Assembly: GCF_900188235.1 (NCBI RefSeq)
Contig: NZ_FZNT01000003.1
Span: 434,001 to 498,000 of the forward strand
Reading direction: 5' to 3'
DNA: 64,000 bases
Origin: Lutibacter agarilyticus
GTDB lineage: Bacteria; Bacteroidota; Bacteroidia; Flavobacteriales; Flavobacteriaceae
Part shown: piece after piece, positions 37,311 to 46,613 of the stretch
How positions within the stretch are numbered: position 1 is the stretch's first letter
Layout of the letters: each line of letters begins with the position of its first letter
The notes under the pieces: model-generated
Told to the model about the DNA's origin: nothing
The model's database searches: none
Seen by the model: only the letters and a program-made list of their open reading frames with translations
Position numbers and translations under genes: made by a program

Positions 37311-38201
37311 ATGGACAGAATTTCTTTAAAAATAGAAACAACAAGAACTGATACAATTCTGAAATTTACTGCTAACAATGTTTTAACAAGTGGTAGTCAT
37401 CAGTACAATAATATAGATGAAGCAAAAAACTCACCTTTAGCACAACAACTTTTTCATTTACCGTTTGTAAAAAGAGTGTTGTTTTCTGCTAACTTTATTG
37501 CTTTAGAACGTTTTTCAATAGTTGAATGGAATGATGTTCAGGAAGAAGTAAAAGAGCAGTTAGAAAATTATTTAAACAGTGGAGACCCTATAGTAATTGA
37601 AGATCATATTCAAAAAAAGGTACCGGTTGAAGTTTATGCTGAAGTAACACCAAATCCTTCAGTTTTAAAATTTGTTGCCAATAAAAAATTAGTTGATGTA
37701 GATTTTGAATTCAAAAGTGTTGACGAAGCAAAAGATGCACCTTTAGCTATTGAATTATACAATTTCCCATTTGTAAAAGAAATATTTATTTCTGAAAACT
37801 ATGTTTCAATTACAAAATCTGATATTGTTGAGTGGGGAGATATAACTGTTGAAATTAGAAGTTTTATCAAAGAATTTATTGCCAACGGAAAAACCATTGC
37901 CGTAGCCTCTGAAAACAATATTCAACCAACAAATGAAACTTATAACCCTGAAGATTTAGATGAAGTTTCACAACAAATTATTAGTATTTTAGATGAATAT
38001 ATTAAACCTGCAGTTGCTGCTGATGGTGGAAATATTTTATTTAACTCGTACAATGTTGAAACAAAGATTGTAAATGTTGTTTTACAAGGTGCTTGTAGTG
38101 GCTGTCCTTCATCAACCGTTACATTAAAAAATGGAATTGAAAATATGCTAAAACAACTAATTCCTGGTAAAATTGAAGGAGTTGTAGCCGTTAATTACTA
38201 A
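37311..38201 (+). CDS. NifU-like Fe-S carrier with two tandem Nfu_N domains
   Basis: A 296-residue protein. Two copies of the Nfu N-terminal domain lie in tandem (about 5-90 and 105-200), each ending in a VEWxD motif (FSIVEWNDV and SDIVEWGDI); the second copy has the canonical TPNPSVLKFVANK start. The C-terminal NifU domain (about 220-296) holds the cluster-binding CxxC in QGACSGCPSSTVTLKNGIE. It should hand 4Fe-4S clusters to apoproteins in the cytoplasm. It is followed 7 bases later by menG/ubiE. Confidence 0.93.
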   Translation: MDRISLKIETTRTDTILKFTANNVLTSGSHQYNNIDEAKNSPLAQQLFHLPFVKRVLFSANFIALERFSIVEWNDVQEEVKEQLENYLNSGDPIVIEDHIQKKVPVEVYAEVTPNPSVLKFVANKKLVDVDFEFKSVDEAKDAPLAIELYNFPFVKEIFISENYVSITKSDIVEWGDITVEIRSFIKEFIANGKTIAVASENNIQPTNETYNPEDLDEVSQQIISILDEYIKPAVAADGGNILFNSYNVETKIVNVVLQGACSGCPSSTVTLKNGIENMLKQLIPGKIEGVVAVNY

Positions 38202-38208
38202 ATTATTT

Positions 38209-38937
38209 ATGAGCAAAAAAGTAACTCCTTATAAAAATTCTGAAGAAGGAAAAAAAGAACAGGTTACCAAAATGTTTGATACAATTTCTAAAGAATACGA
38301 CAATTTAAATCGTGTTATTTCTTTTGGAATTGATATAAAATGGCGCAATAAAGTTGTTGAAATTGTAGGTAATACAGCACCTGAAACAGTATTAGATATT
38401 GCTACAGGAACAGGAGATTTAGCCATAAGTTTAACTAAAACTTCAGCAAAAAAAATTGTAGGATTAGACATTTCTGACGGAATGTTAGAAGTTGGACGTA
38501 CTAAAATAAATAAACTTCAGTTGAACAATAAAATTGAAATGGTACTTGCCGATTCTGAAGAACTACCTTTAGAAGCTAATTCTTTTGATGCTATTACAGT
38601 TGCTTTTGGGGTTCGTAATTTTGAAAATTTAGAAAAAGGATTAGGTGAAATTTATAGAGTATTAAAACCTGGTGGTACTTTTGTTGTTTTAGAAACTTCT
38701 GTGCCAACAAAAACACCTTACAAACAAGGATATCGTTTTTATTCAACAAAAATATTACCAACCATTGGCCGTGTTTTTTCAAAAGACAAAGTTGCTTACA
38801 AATATTTATCAGATTCTGCTGCTTCTTTTCCTTATGGAGAAGCTTTCAACAATATTTTACAAAAAACGGGGTTTATAGCTATAGAAAACAAACCACAAAC
38901 TTTTGGTGTTGCTACAATTTATATAGCAAAAAAATAA
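38209..38937 (+). CDS. menG: Demethylmenaquinone methyltransferase
   Basis: A 242-residue class I methyltransferase of the UbiE/MenG family. Signature blocks are MFDTISKEYDNLNRVISFGIDIKW, the SAM-binding VLDIATGTGDLAISL and the family motif YRVLKPGGTFVVLETSVP. Flavobacteria use menaquinone, so methylation of demethylmenaquinone is the likely reaction. It lies 7 bases after nfu and 3 bases before porT; the menG-porT pairing is common in the group. Confidence 0.95.
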   Translation: MSKKVTPYKNSEEGKKEQVTKMFDTISKEYDNLNRVISFGIDIKWRNKVVEIVGNTAPETVLDIATGTGDLAISLTKTSAKKIVGLDISDGMLEVGRTKINKLQLNNKIEMVLADSEELPLEANSFDAITVAFGVRNFENLEKGLGEIYRVLKPGGTFVVLETSVPTKTPYKQGYRFYSTKILPTIGRVFSKDKVAYKYLSDSAASFPYGEAFNNILQKTGFIAIENKPQTFGVATIYIAKK

Positions 38938-38940
38938 CTT

Positions 38941-39639
38941 ATGAAAAAAATATTTATAGCTCTTACACTAATTATACTTTCTGTTAATTACAGTATTGCT
39001 CAAAAAAGAGATGTTGTTGAATACCAACAAAATTGGGACAAACAAAAAGTTTTTTGGGGTTATTATTTAGGGTTAAATATGAAAAGTTATAAAATATCTT
39101 ATTTAACTGATGTAAATACTTTTGTGAATGTTACACCTGCTGTTGGGTTTAATGTTGGCTTAATTGGGGATTACAGATTGCATAAAAATATTAATTTACG
39201 ATTAGAACCAGGACTTTCAAGTAACACGAAGGAATTAGCCTTTACTCATATTCCCGGAGGCCCAAGAGATAGCATACGTAAAGTTAATTCTACCTATTTA
39301 CGTGTTCCTTTATTAATCAAATTGAATACGGACAGATACAACAACATTAGACCTTATATTATAGGTGGTGTTTCATACGACTATAATTTCTCAAGTAATG
39401 AGGATAACCCTGATGACAATTACGATGGAGAATTTAGAATGAAAAAAAATAACTTTACCTATGAGATGGGATTAGGTATCGACATTTATTTGCCATACTT
39501 TATCTTTTCACCTTCTGTAAGAGGTATTTTTGCGATAAATGATGAATTGGTAAGAGACAAAAACACCAACAGTCCTTGGACTGGAAATGTTGATTATTTT
39601 GGAACAAGAGGTATTTTCTTAAAAATGGCTTTTCATTAA
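38941..39639 (+). CDS. porT: PorT/SprT, type IX secretion beta-barrel protein
   Basis: A 232-residue outer-membrane protein with a signal peptide (IFIALTLIILSVNYSIAQ) and about eight amphipathic strands, ending in ...GTRGIFLKMAFH. The FWGYYLGLNMKSYKISYL start and the YLRVPLLIKLNTDR block match the PorT/SprT family needed for T9SS function. Its placement directly after menG/ubiE agrees with the known neighbourhood. The end overlaps the convergent RNA methyltransferase gene by 4 bases. Confidence 0.9.
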   Translation: MKKIFIALTLIILSVNYSIAQKRDVVEYQQNWDKQKVFWGYYLGLNMKSYKISYLTDVNTFVNVTPAVGFNVGLIGDYRLHKNINLRLEPGLSSNTKELAFTHIPGGPRDSIRKVNSTYLRVPLLIKLNTDRYNNIRPYIIGGVSYDYNFSSNEDNPDDNYDGEFRMKKNNFTYEMGLGIDIYLPYFIFSPSVRGIFAINDELVRDKNTNSPWTGNVDYFGTRGIFLKMAFH

Positions 39640-40364
39640 AATTGTCGTTTAAACTCGCTTAATAAAATTGCCGTTGCAGTTGCAACATTTAAACTTTCAG
39701 TTAATTGCATTGCTCCAAATCTTGGTATTGAAATTGATGAATCTATCACTTCTAAAATTGGTTTGCTAATTCCGTTTGCTTCATTACCCATTACTAAAAT
39801 AGCGTTTGCTGGCAAATTACTTTTATACACATTTTCACCATCCATTAAAGCTGCATATTTAGGAAGCTGAGATGCTTTTAAATAGGTTAACAAATCGGTA
39901 TAAACAATTGAAACCCTAGTTAAAGACCCCATTGAAGCCATTACCACTTTAGCATTGTAGCAATCAACCGTATTTTTTGAACAAATTAACTGGGTGACGC
40001 CAAACCAATCACAAAGCCTAATAATTGCACCTAAATTCCCGGGATCGTTAATCTCATCAAGCGCCACAAAAAAGCCTTCATTTTGCAAAGTAGCTTCCAC
40101 AGGAATTTTAAATAAAGCTAACACATTGTTAGGCGACTTTAATGTGCTTATTTTTTTTAATGCTAACTCGGAAATTTCAGTAACGTTTTCAAGAGCGCTA
40201 TAGCTCGAAAAATCTACACAAAACAAAGAATTCAACTTAAAATTAGCGTTTAAAAACTCACTTACAACCTTTGTCCCTTCAGCCACAAATAAACCATGTT
40301 TTGTTCGGTACTTTTTTTGCTGTAAACTCGTTATTAATTTTAGTTGACTTTTGCTTAAACTCAT
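39636..40364 (-). CDS. TrmH/SpoU-family RNA 2'-O-methyltransferase
   Basis: A 242-residue SPOUT methyltransferase with an N-terminal substrate-binding domain (RTKHGLFVAEGTKVVSEFL). The knotted catalytic domain shows LDEINDPGNLGAIIRLCDWFG (motif 1), LVMGNEANGIS (motif 2) and LTESLNVATATAILL (motif 3). It should methylate a ribose in rRNA or tRNA; the target cannot be told from sequence. It is divergent from the Omp85 gene and converges on porT. Confidence 0.93.
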   Translation of the reverse strand: MSLSKSQLKLITSLQQKKYRTKHGLFVAEGTKVVSEFLNANFKLNSLFCVDFSSYSALENVTEISELALKKISTLKSPNNVLALFKIPVEATLQNEGFFVALDEINDPGNLGAIIRLCDWFGVTQLICSKNTVDCYNAKVVMASMGSLTRVSIVYTDLLTYLKASQLPKYAALMDGENVYKSNLPANAILVMGNEANGISKPILEVIDSSISIPRFGAMQLTESLNVATATAILLSEFKRQF

Positions 40365-40442
40365 AAATTTATTTATAAATAATTGTAATTGGGTAATACC
40401 TTGAAAAGTTTTACATTTGAAACAAATTTAAACTCTTATTTA

Positions 40443-42914
40443 TTGAAAAACAATTTTATAATATTAATAATCATATTAAGTATAACTTTTAGTTTTTCAG
40501 CTTGTAACGCCGTAAAGTATGTTCCTGAAAATGAACATTTATTGGTTAAAAATTCGGTAACTGTAAACAATAAAAAAAATGTTGACAGCGAAATATCTGA
40601 TTATATTGTTCAACGACCTAATCAACCTGTTCTTGGTTTTCCGCTTCAGCTTCATATTCACAACTTAGGTAATAAAGATTTTGATACTGATTTTGAAAAT
40701 TGGAAGTCTGAATATCCTAAAAGATACAATTTCACTTCTACCCTATTTTCAGACAAGCAAGCAAGGGGGCTTCGTAAATTTAAATACGACGGAAATCAAT
40801 GGTTACTAAAAAGTGGCGAAGAACCTGTAATTTTAGATAAGAAAAAAACGAAGCAAACGATTGATAACTTAATACAGCATTACAATAATGAAGGTTATTT
40901 TAAAGCAACTGTTAAACCCGTTGAAACTGAAATTAAAAACAAAAGAATTAAAGTTAACTATGAAATTGAAACAGGGAAACCCTATTTATTAGACAGTGTT
41001 AGAACCGATATTACATCAACCGTTCTCGATTCTATTTACAATACTTCAAAAGAAGCTTCATTAATAAAAAAAGGAAATCAATTTAAATTATCATCGTTTG
41101 TTGCTGAGCAAAATAGATTAACAAACCTTTTCAGAAATTCTGGAGTATATCGTTTTAATAAGAACGCCATTAACTTTGAAGCTGATTCTTCAAATTATAA
41201 AGCAAGTATAGAATTATTAATTAGTGACAGTATTGCTAATATTCCTTTCAAAATTCAGAAAATTAAAAACGTAAAAATTTATGCTGATTATTCTTTTCAA
41301 GCAAAAGATGAGCCAATAACTGATACTATCAACGCTAACGGTTATCAATTTTTATCAAAAAATAAATTACGCTACAAACCCAAGCATTTATTAAATGCCA
41401 TTTTTATTGAACCAACTGACTTTTACAATGATGATGCAAGAGAATTGTCGAGAAAAAGTTTACGAAGCCTAAATAACTTTAGATCGGTTGATATAAAATA
41501 TACCGAATTAGAAAATGATGACTTAGAAGCATCTATTTATTTAACACCTCTAAAAAAATACGGAATTGGATTAAATACTGAACTAACACACTCAAATGTT
41601 AGACAACTAGGTATGCTAGCTAAAGTTTCATTTTCAAATAGAAATATTTTTAAAGGTGCAGAAACTTTAAAATTTTCGATACAAGGGTCGTTTATTGATT
41701 CTAAAGATGCTGCAGAAAACGATAGGTTGCTAAACGCTTGGGAAATAGGTGCTGATATTTTATTAGAATTTCCTAGATTTTTATCACCATTTAAATACAA
41801 TAAGCTTTTAGCAAAAGGAAAATCGCCCAAAACAACATTTACTTTAGGTACAAGTTTGCAAAAAAATATTGGTCTAGATAAACAACGTTTTACAGGTATT
41901 GTTGATTATAATTGGGAAGCTTCAAAAAAAATTAAACACAGTTTACAAATATTAAATGCGCAATACATTAAAAACTTAAATCCAGACCAATACTTCTATG
42001 TATATTCTTATGAATATGGTCAATTACAGGACATTCAAGAGCAATATTTTCCAGATTATATTTTAACTGAAGACAATGCATTAGAATTTATTGATGAAAA
42101 CATAACTCCTGAATTTGAAGAAATTGATCCTGACGCCTACGAAACAGCTATAAATATTGAGTCGAGGTATTATATAATTACTGAAAATGCATTTGTACCA
42201 TCAATAGCGTATACCTTTACATACAACAATAGAGAAAACTTCAAGGACAATAACTTTTCATTTTTTAGAGCTAGAATTGCTTCTGCGGGTCTTCTTACAA
42301 CTGCCATAATTCAGAAAAAAGATTCAAACAATGTAAAAAACCTTATTAACACCCCTATTTCTCAATACATTAGAGCCGATTTAGAGTATAAAAAATTCTG
42401 GGAGTTAAATGTTGAAAATGTTTTAGCCTTTAGAGCCTTTGCAGGTGTTGCCATACCTTATGGAAACTCAGAAACCATTCCGTTTAGCAGAAGTTATTTT
42501 ATAGGTGGTGCAAATGATTTACGTGCCTGGAAAGTATATGATTTAGGTCCAGGAAAAAGCAGTACTGGCCTAGAATACAATGTAGGAAACCTAAAATTAT
42601 TAACAAGTTTAGAATATCGATTTGAAATTTTAAACAGTATAAAAGGAGCGCTATTTATAGATGCGGGAAATATTTGGGATATTACCAACTCTGATTTAAA
42701 TCCACCAGAAGCAAAATTCACCGGGTTTGAATCCTTTAAAGATATTGGTGTTGGCTCAGGATTTGGAATTAGATACGATTTAAGTTTTATATTAATACGC
42801 TTAGATTTTGGCTTTAAAACGTACGAACCTTATATTGAAGAAGGCAGTAAATGGTTACAAAACTATAACTTTAGCAGTGCTGTTTATAATTTTGGTATTA
42901 GTTATCCTTTTTAA
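40443..42914 (+). CDS. Lipidated Omp85 (BamA/TamA-family, TamL-like) outer membrane protein
   Basis: An 823-residue protein with POTRA-like domains (about 30-330) and a C-terminal 16-strand-type Omp85 barrel. Barrel landmarks are the SFIGGANDLRAW-type motif (here RSYFIGGANDLRAWK), near the end, and a final aromatic strand ...GISYPF. It begins with a lipoprotein signal (ITFSFSAC), which classical BamA and TamA lack. Lipidated Omp85 proteins of Bacteroidota have been called TamL. No in-frame ATG precedes the lipobox: TTG 40443 gives an ideal signal peptide (MKNNFIILII), and a longer TTG start at 40389 is less likely. No tamB gene is adjacent. Confidence 0.87.
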   Translation: MKNNFIILIIILSITFSFSACNAVKYVPENEHLLVKNSVTVNNKKNVDSEISDYIVQRPNQPVLGFPLQLHIHNLGNKDFDTDFENWKSEYPKRYNFTSTLFSDKQARGLRKFKYDGNQWLLKSGEEPVILDKKKTKQTIDNLIQHYNNEGYFKATVKPVETEIKNKRIKVNYEIETGKPYLLDSVRTDITSTVLDSIYNTSKEASLIKKGNQFKLSSFVAEQNRLTNLFRNSGVYRFNKNAINFEADSSNYKASIELLISDSIANIPFKIQKIKNVKIYADYSFQAKDEPITDTINANGYQFLSKNKLRYKPKHLLNAIFIEPTDFYNDDARELSRKSLRSLNNFRSVDIKYTELENDDLEASIYLTPLKKYGIGLNTELTHSNVRQLGMLAKVSFSNRNIFKGAETLKFSIQGSFIDSKDAAENDRLLNAWEIGADILLEFPRFLSPFKYNKLLAKGKSPKTTFTLGTSLQKNIGLDKQRFTGIVDYNWEASKKIKHSLQILNAQYIKNLNPDQYFYVYSYEYGQLQDIQEQYFPDYILTEDNALEFIDENITPEFEEIDPDAYETAINIESRYYIITENAFVPSIAYTFTYNNRENFKDNNFSFFRARIASAGLLTTAIIQKKDSNNVKNLINTPISQYIRADLEYKKFWELNVENVLAFRAFAGVAIPYGNSETIPFSRSYFIGGANDLRAWKVYDLGPGKSSTGLEYNVGNLKLLTSLEYRFEILNSIKGALFIDAGNIWDITNSDLNPPEAKFTGFESFKDIGVGSGFGIRYDLSFILIRLDFGFKTYEPYIEEGSKWLQNYNFSSAVYNFGISYPF

Positions 42915-42987
42915 ATTAAATGTCTAAAAACTATTACGATTTCGCTTTTTTTGCCATCTAAAACTACGTTAATCTTAAATATTTGAT

Positions 42988-42995
42988 TAATTTTG
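42988..42995 (+). promoter_or_regulatory. Possible -7 box for fba
   Basis: TAATTTTG lies 37 bases before the fba ATG. No TTG is placed correctly upstream, so support is partial. Confidence 0.4.
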
Positions 42996-43032
42996 CTCAA
43001 AACCTATCAATAATAATAATACTTAAAATATT

Positions 43033-44100
43033 ATGAATCATACTATTAAGCCAGGAGTAGCAACAGGAAGCCAGGTTCAAGAAATTTTCAAATTAGCAAA
43101 AGCTAAAAATTTCGCTTTACCAGCTGTAAATGTTATCGGCTCAAACACAATTAATACTGTTTTAGAAACAGCTAAAGAATTGAATTCTCCAGTAATTATC
43201 CAATTTTCAAATGGTGGAGCACAATTTAATGCAGGAAAAGGATTATCAAACGAAGGTCAAAAAGCTGCCATAGCAGGAGGTGTTGCAGGAGCAAAACACA
43301 TTCACACATTAGCTGATGCTTATGGTGTGCCAGTTATTTTACATACTGACCACGCAGCAAAAAAATTATTACCTTGGATTGACGGTTTATTAGATGCAAG
43401 TGAAAAACACTTTACTGAAACTGGTTCTCCATTATTTAGCTCTCATATGATTGATTTATCTGAAGAGCCTTTAGAAGAAAACATTGAAATTTGTAAAACT
43501 TATTTAGCTCGTATGGCTAAAATGGGTATGACTTTAGAAATAGAGTTAGGTATTACAGGTGGTGAAGAAGATGGTGTTGACAATTCTGATGTTGATGTAT
43601 CTAAATTATACACACAACCTGAAGAAGTAGCTTACGCATACAATGAATTGAAGAAAGTAAGTGACAACTTTACAATTGCTGCTTCATTTGGAAATGTACA
43701 TGGTGTTTATAAACCAGGAAATGTGAAATTAACTCCAAAAATCTTAGACAATTCTCAAAAATATATTGAAAAAGAAAACGGAACTGAAGCAAACCCTGTA
43801 GATTTTGTATTCCACGGTGGTTCAGGTTCTTCTTTAGAAGAAATTAGAGAAGCTATTGGTTACGGTGTTATTAAAATGAACATTGATACTGATTTACAAT
43901 TTGCTTTTACTGAAGGAATTAGAGATTATATGAATGACAAAATTGAGTACTTAAGAACTCAAATTGGAAATCCTGAAGGAGCAGATTCACCAAACAAAAA
44001 ATACTACGATCCTCGTGGATGGTTACGTAAAGGTGAAGAAACTTTTAAAGCTCGTTTAACTGAAGCTTTTAAAGATTTAAATTGTGTAGACGTACTATAA
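43033..44100 (+). CDS. fba: Class II fructose-bisphosphate aldolase
   Basis: A 355-residue zinc-dependent aldolase of glycolysis and gluconeogenesis, near the E. coli FbaA length of about 359. Zinc and substrate motifs are VILHTDHAAKKLLPW, IELGITGGEEDGVDNS, FGNVHGVYKPGNVKL and FVFHGGSGSS, and NIDTDLQFAF closes the active site. It is a single gene with its own strong terminator. Confidence 0.97.
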   Translation: MNHTIKPGVATGSQVQEIFKLAKAKNFALPAVNVIGSNTINTVLETAKELNSPVIIQFSNGGAQFNAGKGLSNEGQKAAIAGGVAGAKHIHTLADAYGVPVILHTDHAAKKLLPWIDGLLDASEKHFTETGSPLFSSHMIDLSEEPLEENIEICKTYLARMAKMGMTLEIELGITGGEEDGVDNSDVDVSKLYTQPEEVAYAYNELKKVSDNFTIAASFGNVHGVYKPGNVKLTPKILDNSQKYIEKENGTEANPVDFVFHGGSGSSLEEIREAIGYGVIKMNIDTDLQFAFTEGIRDYMNDKIEYLRTQIGNPEGADSPNKKYYDPRGWLRKGEETFKARLTEAFKDLNCVDVL

Positions 44101-44119
44101 ATCATACACTTATATATCA

Positions 44120-44167
44120 AAAAAAATAAAGAGAACATAATTTTATATGTTCTCTTTATTTTTTTTA
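44120..44167 (+). terminator. Rho-independent terminator of fba
   Basis: A long stem (AAATAAAGAGAACATA / TATATGTTCTCTTTATTT, small mismatches near the loop) is followed by a T run, about 30 bases after the stop. Confidence 0.88.
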
Positions 44168-44205
44168 GTAATTTGCACCACAATTTTCAACTAAAATAAA
44201 ATATT

Positions 44206-45066
44206 ATGTCATCTTGGTTTAAAAGGAAAGATAAAGGAATTCAAACTCCCACAGAGGATAAAAAAGATGTTCCAAAAGGTTTATGGTATAAAACACCTAG
44301 TGGAAAAATTGTTGATACTGACGAATTAAAAGAAAACTATTATGTGAGTCCAGAAGATGGTTACCACGTAAAAATAGGAAGTGCCGAGTATTTTGAAATT
44401 CTTTTTGATGATAACATATTTGAAGAATTTGATAAAGACATGGTATCTAAAGATCCTTTAAAATTCACAGACACAAAAAAATACACTGACAGGTTAAAAC
44501 AAGCCTATGCTAAAACAAACTTAAATGATGCTGTACGAACAGCAGTAGGAAAATCTCTAGGAAAAGACCTAGTGGTTGCTGCTATGGATTTTGCATTTAT
44601 TGGTGGCTCTATGGGTAGTGTTGTTGGTGAAAAAATTTGTCGTGCCATTGATTATGCAATGAAAAACAAATTACCTTTTGTAATGATTTCAAAATCAGGT
44701 GGAGCAAGAATGATGGAGGCTTCATTATCATTAATGCAATTGGTAAAAACATCGGTAAAACTAGCGCAATTAGCTGAAACAAAACTACCTTATATTTCTT
44801 TATGTACAGACCCAACAACTGGAGGTACAACTGCTTCTTATGCTATGCTTGGTGATGTAAATTTTGCTGAACCTAACGCGTTGGTTGCTTTTGCAGGGCC
44901 TAGAGTTGTAAAAGATACTACAGGAAAAGATTTACCTGAAGGATTTCAACGTTCAGAATTTGTGCTAGAACACGGTTTTTTAGATAGAATTATTGAGCGT
45001 AAAAACTTAAAACAAGAAATTAATTTATATATAGATTTAATTCAGAACCTTCCAATTAGAAGTTAA
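44206..45066 (+). CDS. accD: Acetyl-CoA carboxylase carboxyltransferase subunit beta
   Basis: A 286-residue carboxyltransferase beta subunit. The crotonase-fold core is intact: [41 protein letters not shown] and [18 protein letters not shown]. The N-terminal region that forms a four-cysteine zinc ribbon in E. coli AccD aligns ([14 protein letters not shown] and [10 protein letters not shown]) but has none of the four cysteines. I recall the same cysteine-less form from other Flavobacteria. It should still form malonyl-CoA together with AccA. It ends at a bidirectional terminator. Confidence 0.95.
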   Translation: MSSWFKRKDKGIQTPTEDKKDVPKGLWYKTPSGKIVDTDELKENYYVSPEDGYHVKIGSAEYFEILFDDNIFEEFDKDMVSKDPLKFTDTKKYTDRLKQAYAKTNLNDAVRTAVGKSLGKDLVVAAMDFAFIGGSMGSVVGEKICRAIDYAMKNKLPFVMISKSGGARMMEASLSLMQLVKTSVKLAQLAETKLPYISLCTDPTTGGTTASYAMLGDVNFAEPNALVAFAGPRVVKDTTGKDLPEGFQRSEFVLEHGFLDRIIERKNLKQEINLYIDLIQNLPIRS

Positions 45067-45082
45067 AATAATTATCTAACAT

Positions 45083-45112
45083 AAAAAAAGCGAGCTAAAT
45101 GCTCGCTTTTTT
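45083..45112. terminator. Bidirectional rho-independent terminator
   Basis: AAAAAAGCGAGC / GCTCGCTTTTTT with loop TAAAT, between accD and the leftward unknown lipoprotein gene. Confidence 0.9.
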
Positions 45113-45134
45113 ATGTATTAAACTTAGGCCATTA

Positions 45135-45989
45135 TTACCTTTTTCTTTTTCTTAAAACAATTTCAATTTCTTTACCAGTATCTGTTGTAAATATAGCAAC
45201 ATTATCACAAGTACCGTCACCAAAATTTAATACACCCGATCTATTATTTTTTTGTTTTTCAATAGTACCACTAACAATAAACCTACAAGCCGTTTTACGA
45301 ATTAAAGGCTCAATAATTGTAGCAGACATAACATTTCCATTTTTAAAAGTTGTATTCCAACTTCCTGTAATCGAAAAAACATTATCGCCCCAATTACTTT
45401 TGGTTTCATAACCTCCTATAAGTGTTCTAACTTTTTCTCCTTTTCTAGTAATAAATTCTCCGTCAGGCCAAATAACTTTAATATCAAACATACGGGTGTG
45501 TTCTCTTAGTCCGTTTTCGTTTTCTTTTATTTTTGAAACCTCATTAGTTCCTTCAATTTTTAAATCGTTATAGTAAAAATCATCATATGAATATATAATA
45601 GTTATTGTTTTAGCTTCAATATCTTTTATATATTCCATCATAATTTTACCACTTAAAACTACATTTTGAAAAGGTAATGTACAATCACTTCCAAAATCTA
45701 AAGTTACAATTGTTGTTTCTCCTTCAGTTACTCTAGTTTTAATCATACAACTTAAATAAGGATTTTTATCTCCCTCAGACTTTCCAGCAACAGAAGCATC
45801 AATTGACCCCCATAGGTCATCAACTAAACTATCAACATCATTTAATACATCATCAGCTTCTACTGTGGTAATGGTATCTTCTTCTGAAATTGGCTCTACA
45901 TCATTAATAGCTTCACTATTTTCACAGCTTGTAAAAATAAATGTAATTGCAACAAAAATCATTAATAATTTTAATCCTGAATTTTTCAT
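45135..45989 (-). CDS. Unknown lipoprotein
   Basis: A 284-residue lipoprotein (lipobox FIFTSC, Cys22) with an acidic linker rich in Asp and Glu. The folded part is beta-rich: TLDFGSDCTLPFQNVVLSGKI, later RTLIGGYETKSNWGDN, SITGSWNTTF and VLNFGDGTCDNVA. Three cysteines in the mature domain (in LSCM, GSDC and TACR) plus one in GTCD could form disulfides. Similar lipoproteins occur in Flavobacteriia, but I recognise no characterised family. It is transcribed alone, toward the accD terminator. Confidence 0.75.
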   Translation of the reverse strand: MKNSGLKLLMIFVAITFIFTSCENSEAINDVEPISEEDTITTVEADDVLNDVDSLVDDLWGSIDASVAGKSEGDKNPYLSCMIKTRVTEGETTIVTLDFGSDCTLPFQNVVLSGKIMMEYIKDIEAKTITIIYSYDDFYYNDLKIEGTNEVSKIKENENGLREHTRMFDIKVIWPDGEFITRKGEKVRTLIGGYETKSNWGDNVFSITGSWNTTFKNGNVMSATIIEPLIRKTACRFIVSGTIEKQKNNRSGVLNFGDGTCDNVAIFTTDTGKEIEIVLRKRKR

Positions 45990-46109
45990 TTTGGTTGTGG
46001 GTTTTAATTAATTAAATAGTTAACATTGAATATGTTGTTATATTGTCTTAGACCTTAAACTTTTGTTAAAGTTTAATTTAGAAAGCAAAAAAGTTCTCTT
46101 TATAATTAA

Positions 46110-46140
46110 TTGTCAATCAAAATAATAAATAGTATATTTG
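46110..46140 (+). promoter_or_regulatory. Promoter of rpsO
   Basis: TTG (46110-46112) and TATATTTG (46133-46140) are 20 bases apart. A leader of about 55 bases separates the likely transcript start from the rpsO ATG. Confidence 0.78.
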
Positions 46141-46202
46141 CCGACCGGTAGCTGCAACTGCACTAACCATACATAAAAATTATTAAATAAATTAATGTTA
46201 GC

Positions 46203-46472
46203 ATGTACTTAACAAAAGAAAAAAAAGCAGAAATTTTTGCTAAACACGGAGAATCAGCAACAAACACTGGATCTTCAGAAGGACAAATTGCCTTATTTAC
46301 TTTCAGAATTAACCACTTAACAGAGCACTTAAAAAGAAATCGTAAAGATTACAATACTGAGCGTTCTTTAGTAAAATTAGTTGGTAAAAGGAGAAACTTA
46401 CTAGATTATCTAATTAAAACGGACATTGTAAGATACCGTGAGATAATTAAAGAATTAGGAATAAGAAAATAA
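46203..46472 (+). CDS. rpsO: 30S ribosomal protein S15
   Basis: An 89-residue S15 with the family blocks NTGSSEGQIALFTFRINHLTEHLK, LVKLVGKRRNLLDYL and the closing YREIIKELGIRK. It binds the central domain of 16S rRNA. pnp follows 141 bases later, as in many bacteria, but a terminator lies between them. Confidence 0.98.
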   Translation: MYLTKEKKAEIFAKHGESATNTGSSEGQIALFTFRINHLTEHLKRNRKDYNTERSLVKLVGKRRNLLDYLIKTDIVRYREIIKELGIRK

Positions 46473-46482
46473 TTTCATTCAG

Positions 46483-46513
46483 AAAAAGAGGCAAATTTTG
46501 CCTCTTTTTTTTT
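46483..46513 (+). terminator. Rho-independent terminator of rpsO
   Basis: AAAAGAGGCAAA / TTTGCCTCTTTT hairpin with a run of nine T residues starts about 12 bases after the stop. Confidence 0.9.
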
Positions 46514-46613
46514 GAAAATTCTTATTATAAAGAAAGCTTAAATTAAACTTTTCATTGGAAAACACACAACACAACAACAACCAATTGTTTAATTAAAATT
46601 TAAAAAATTATTT

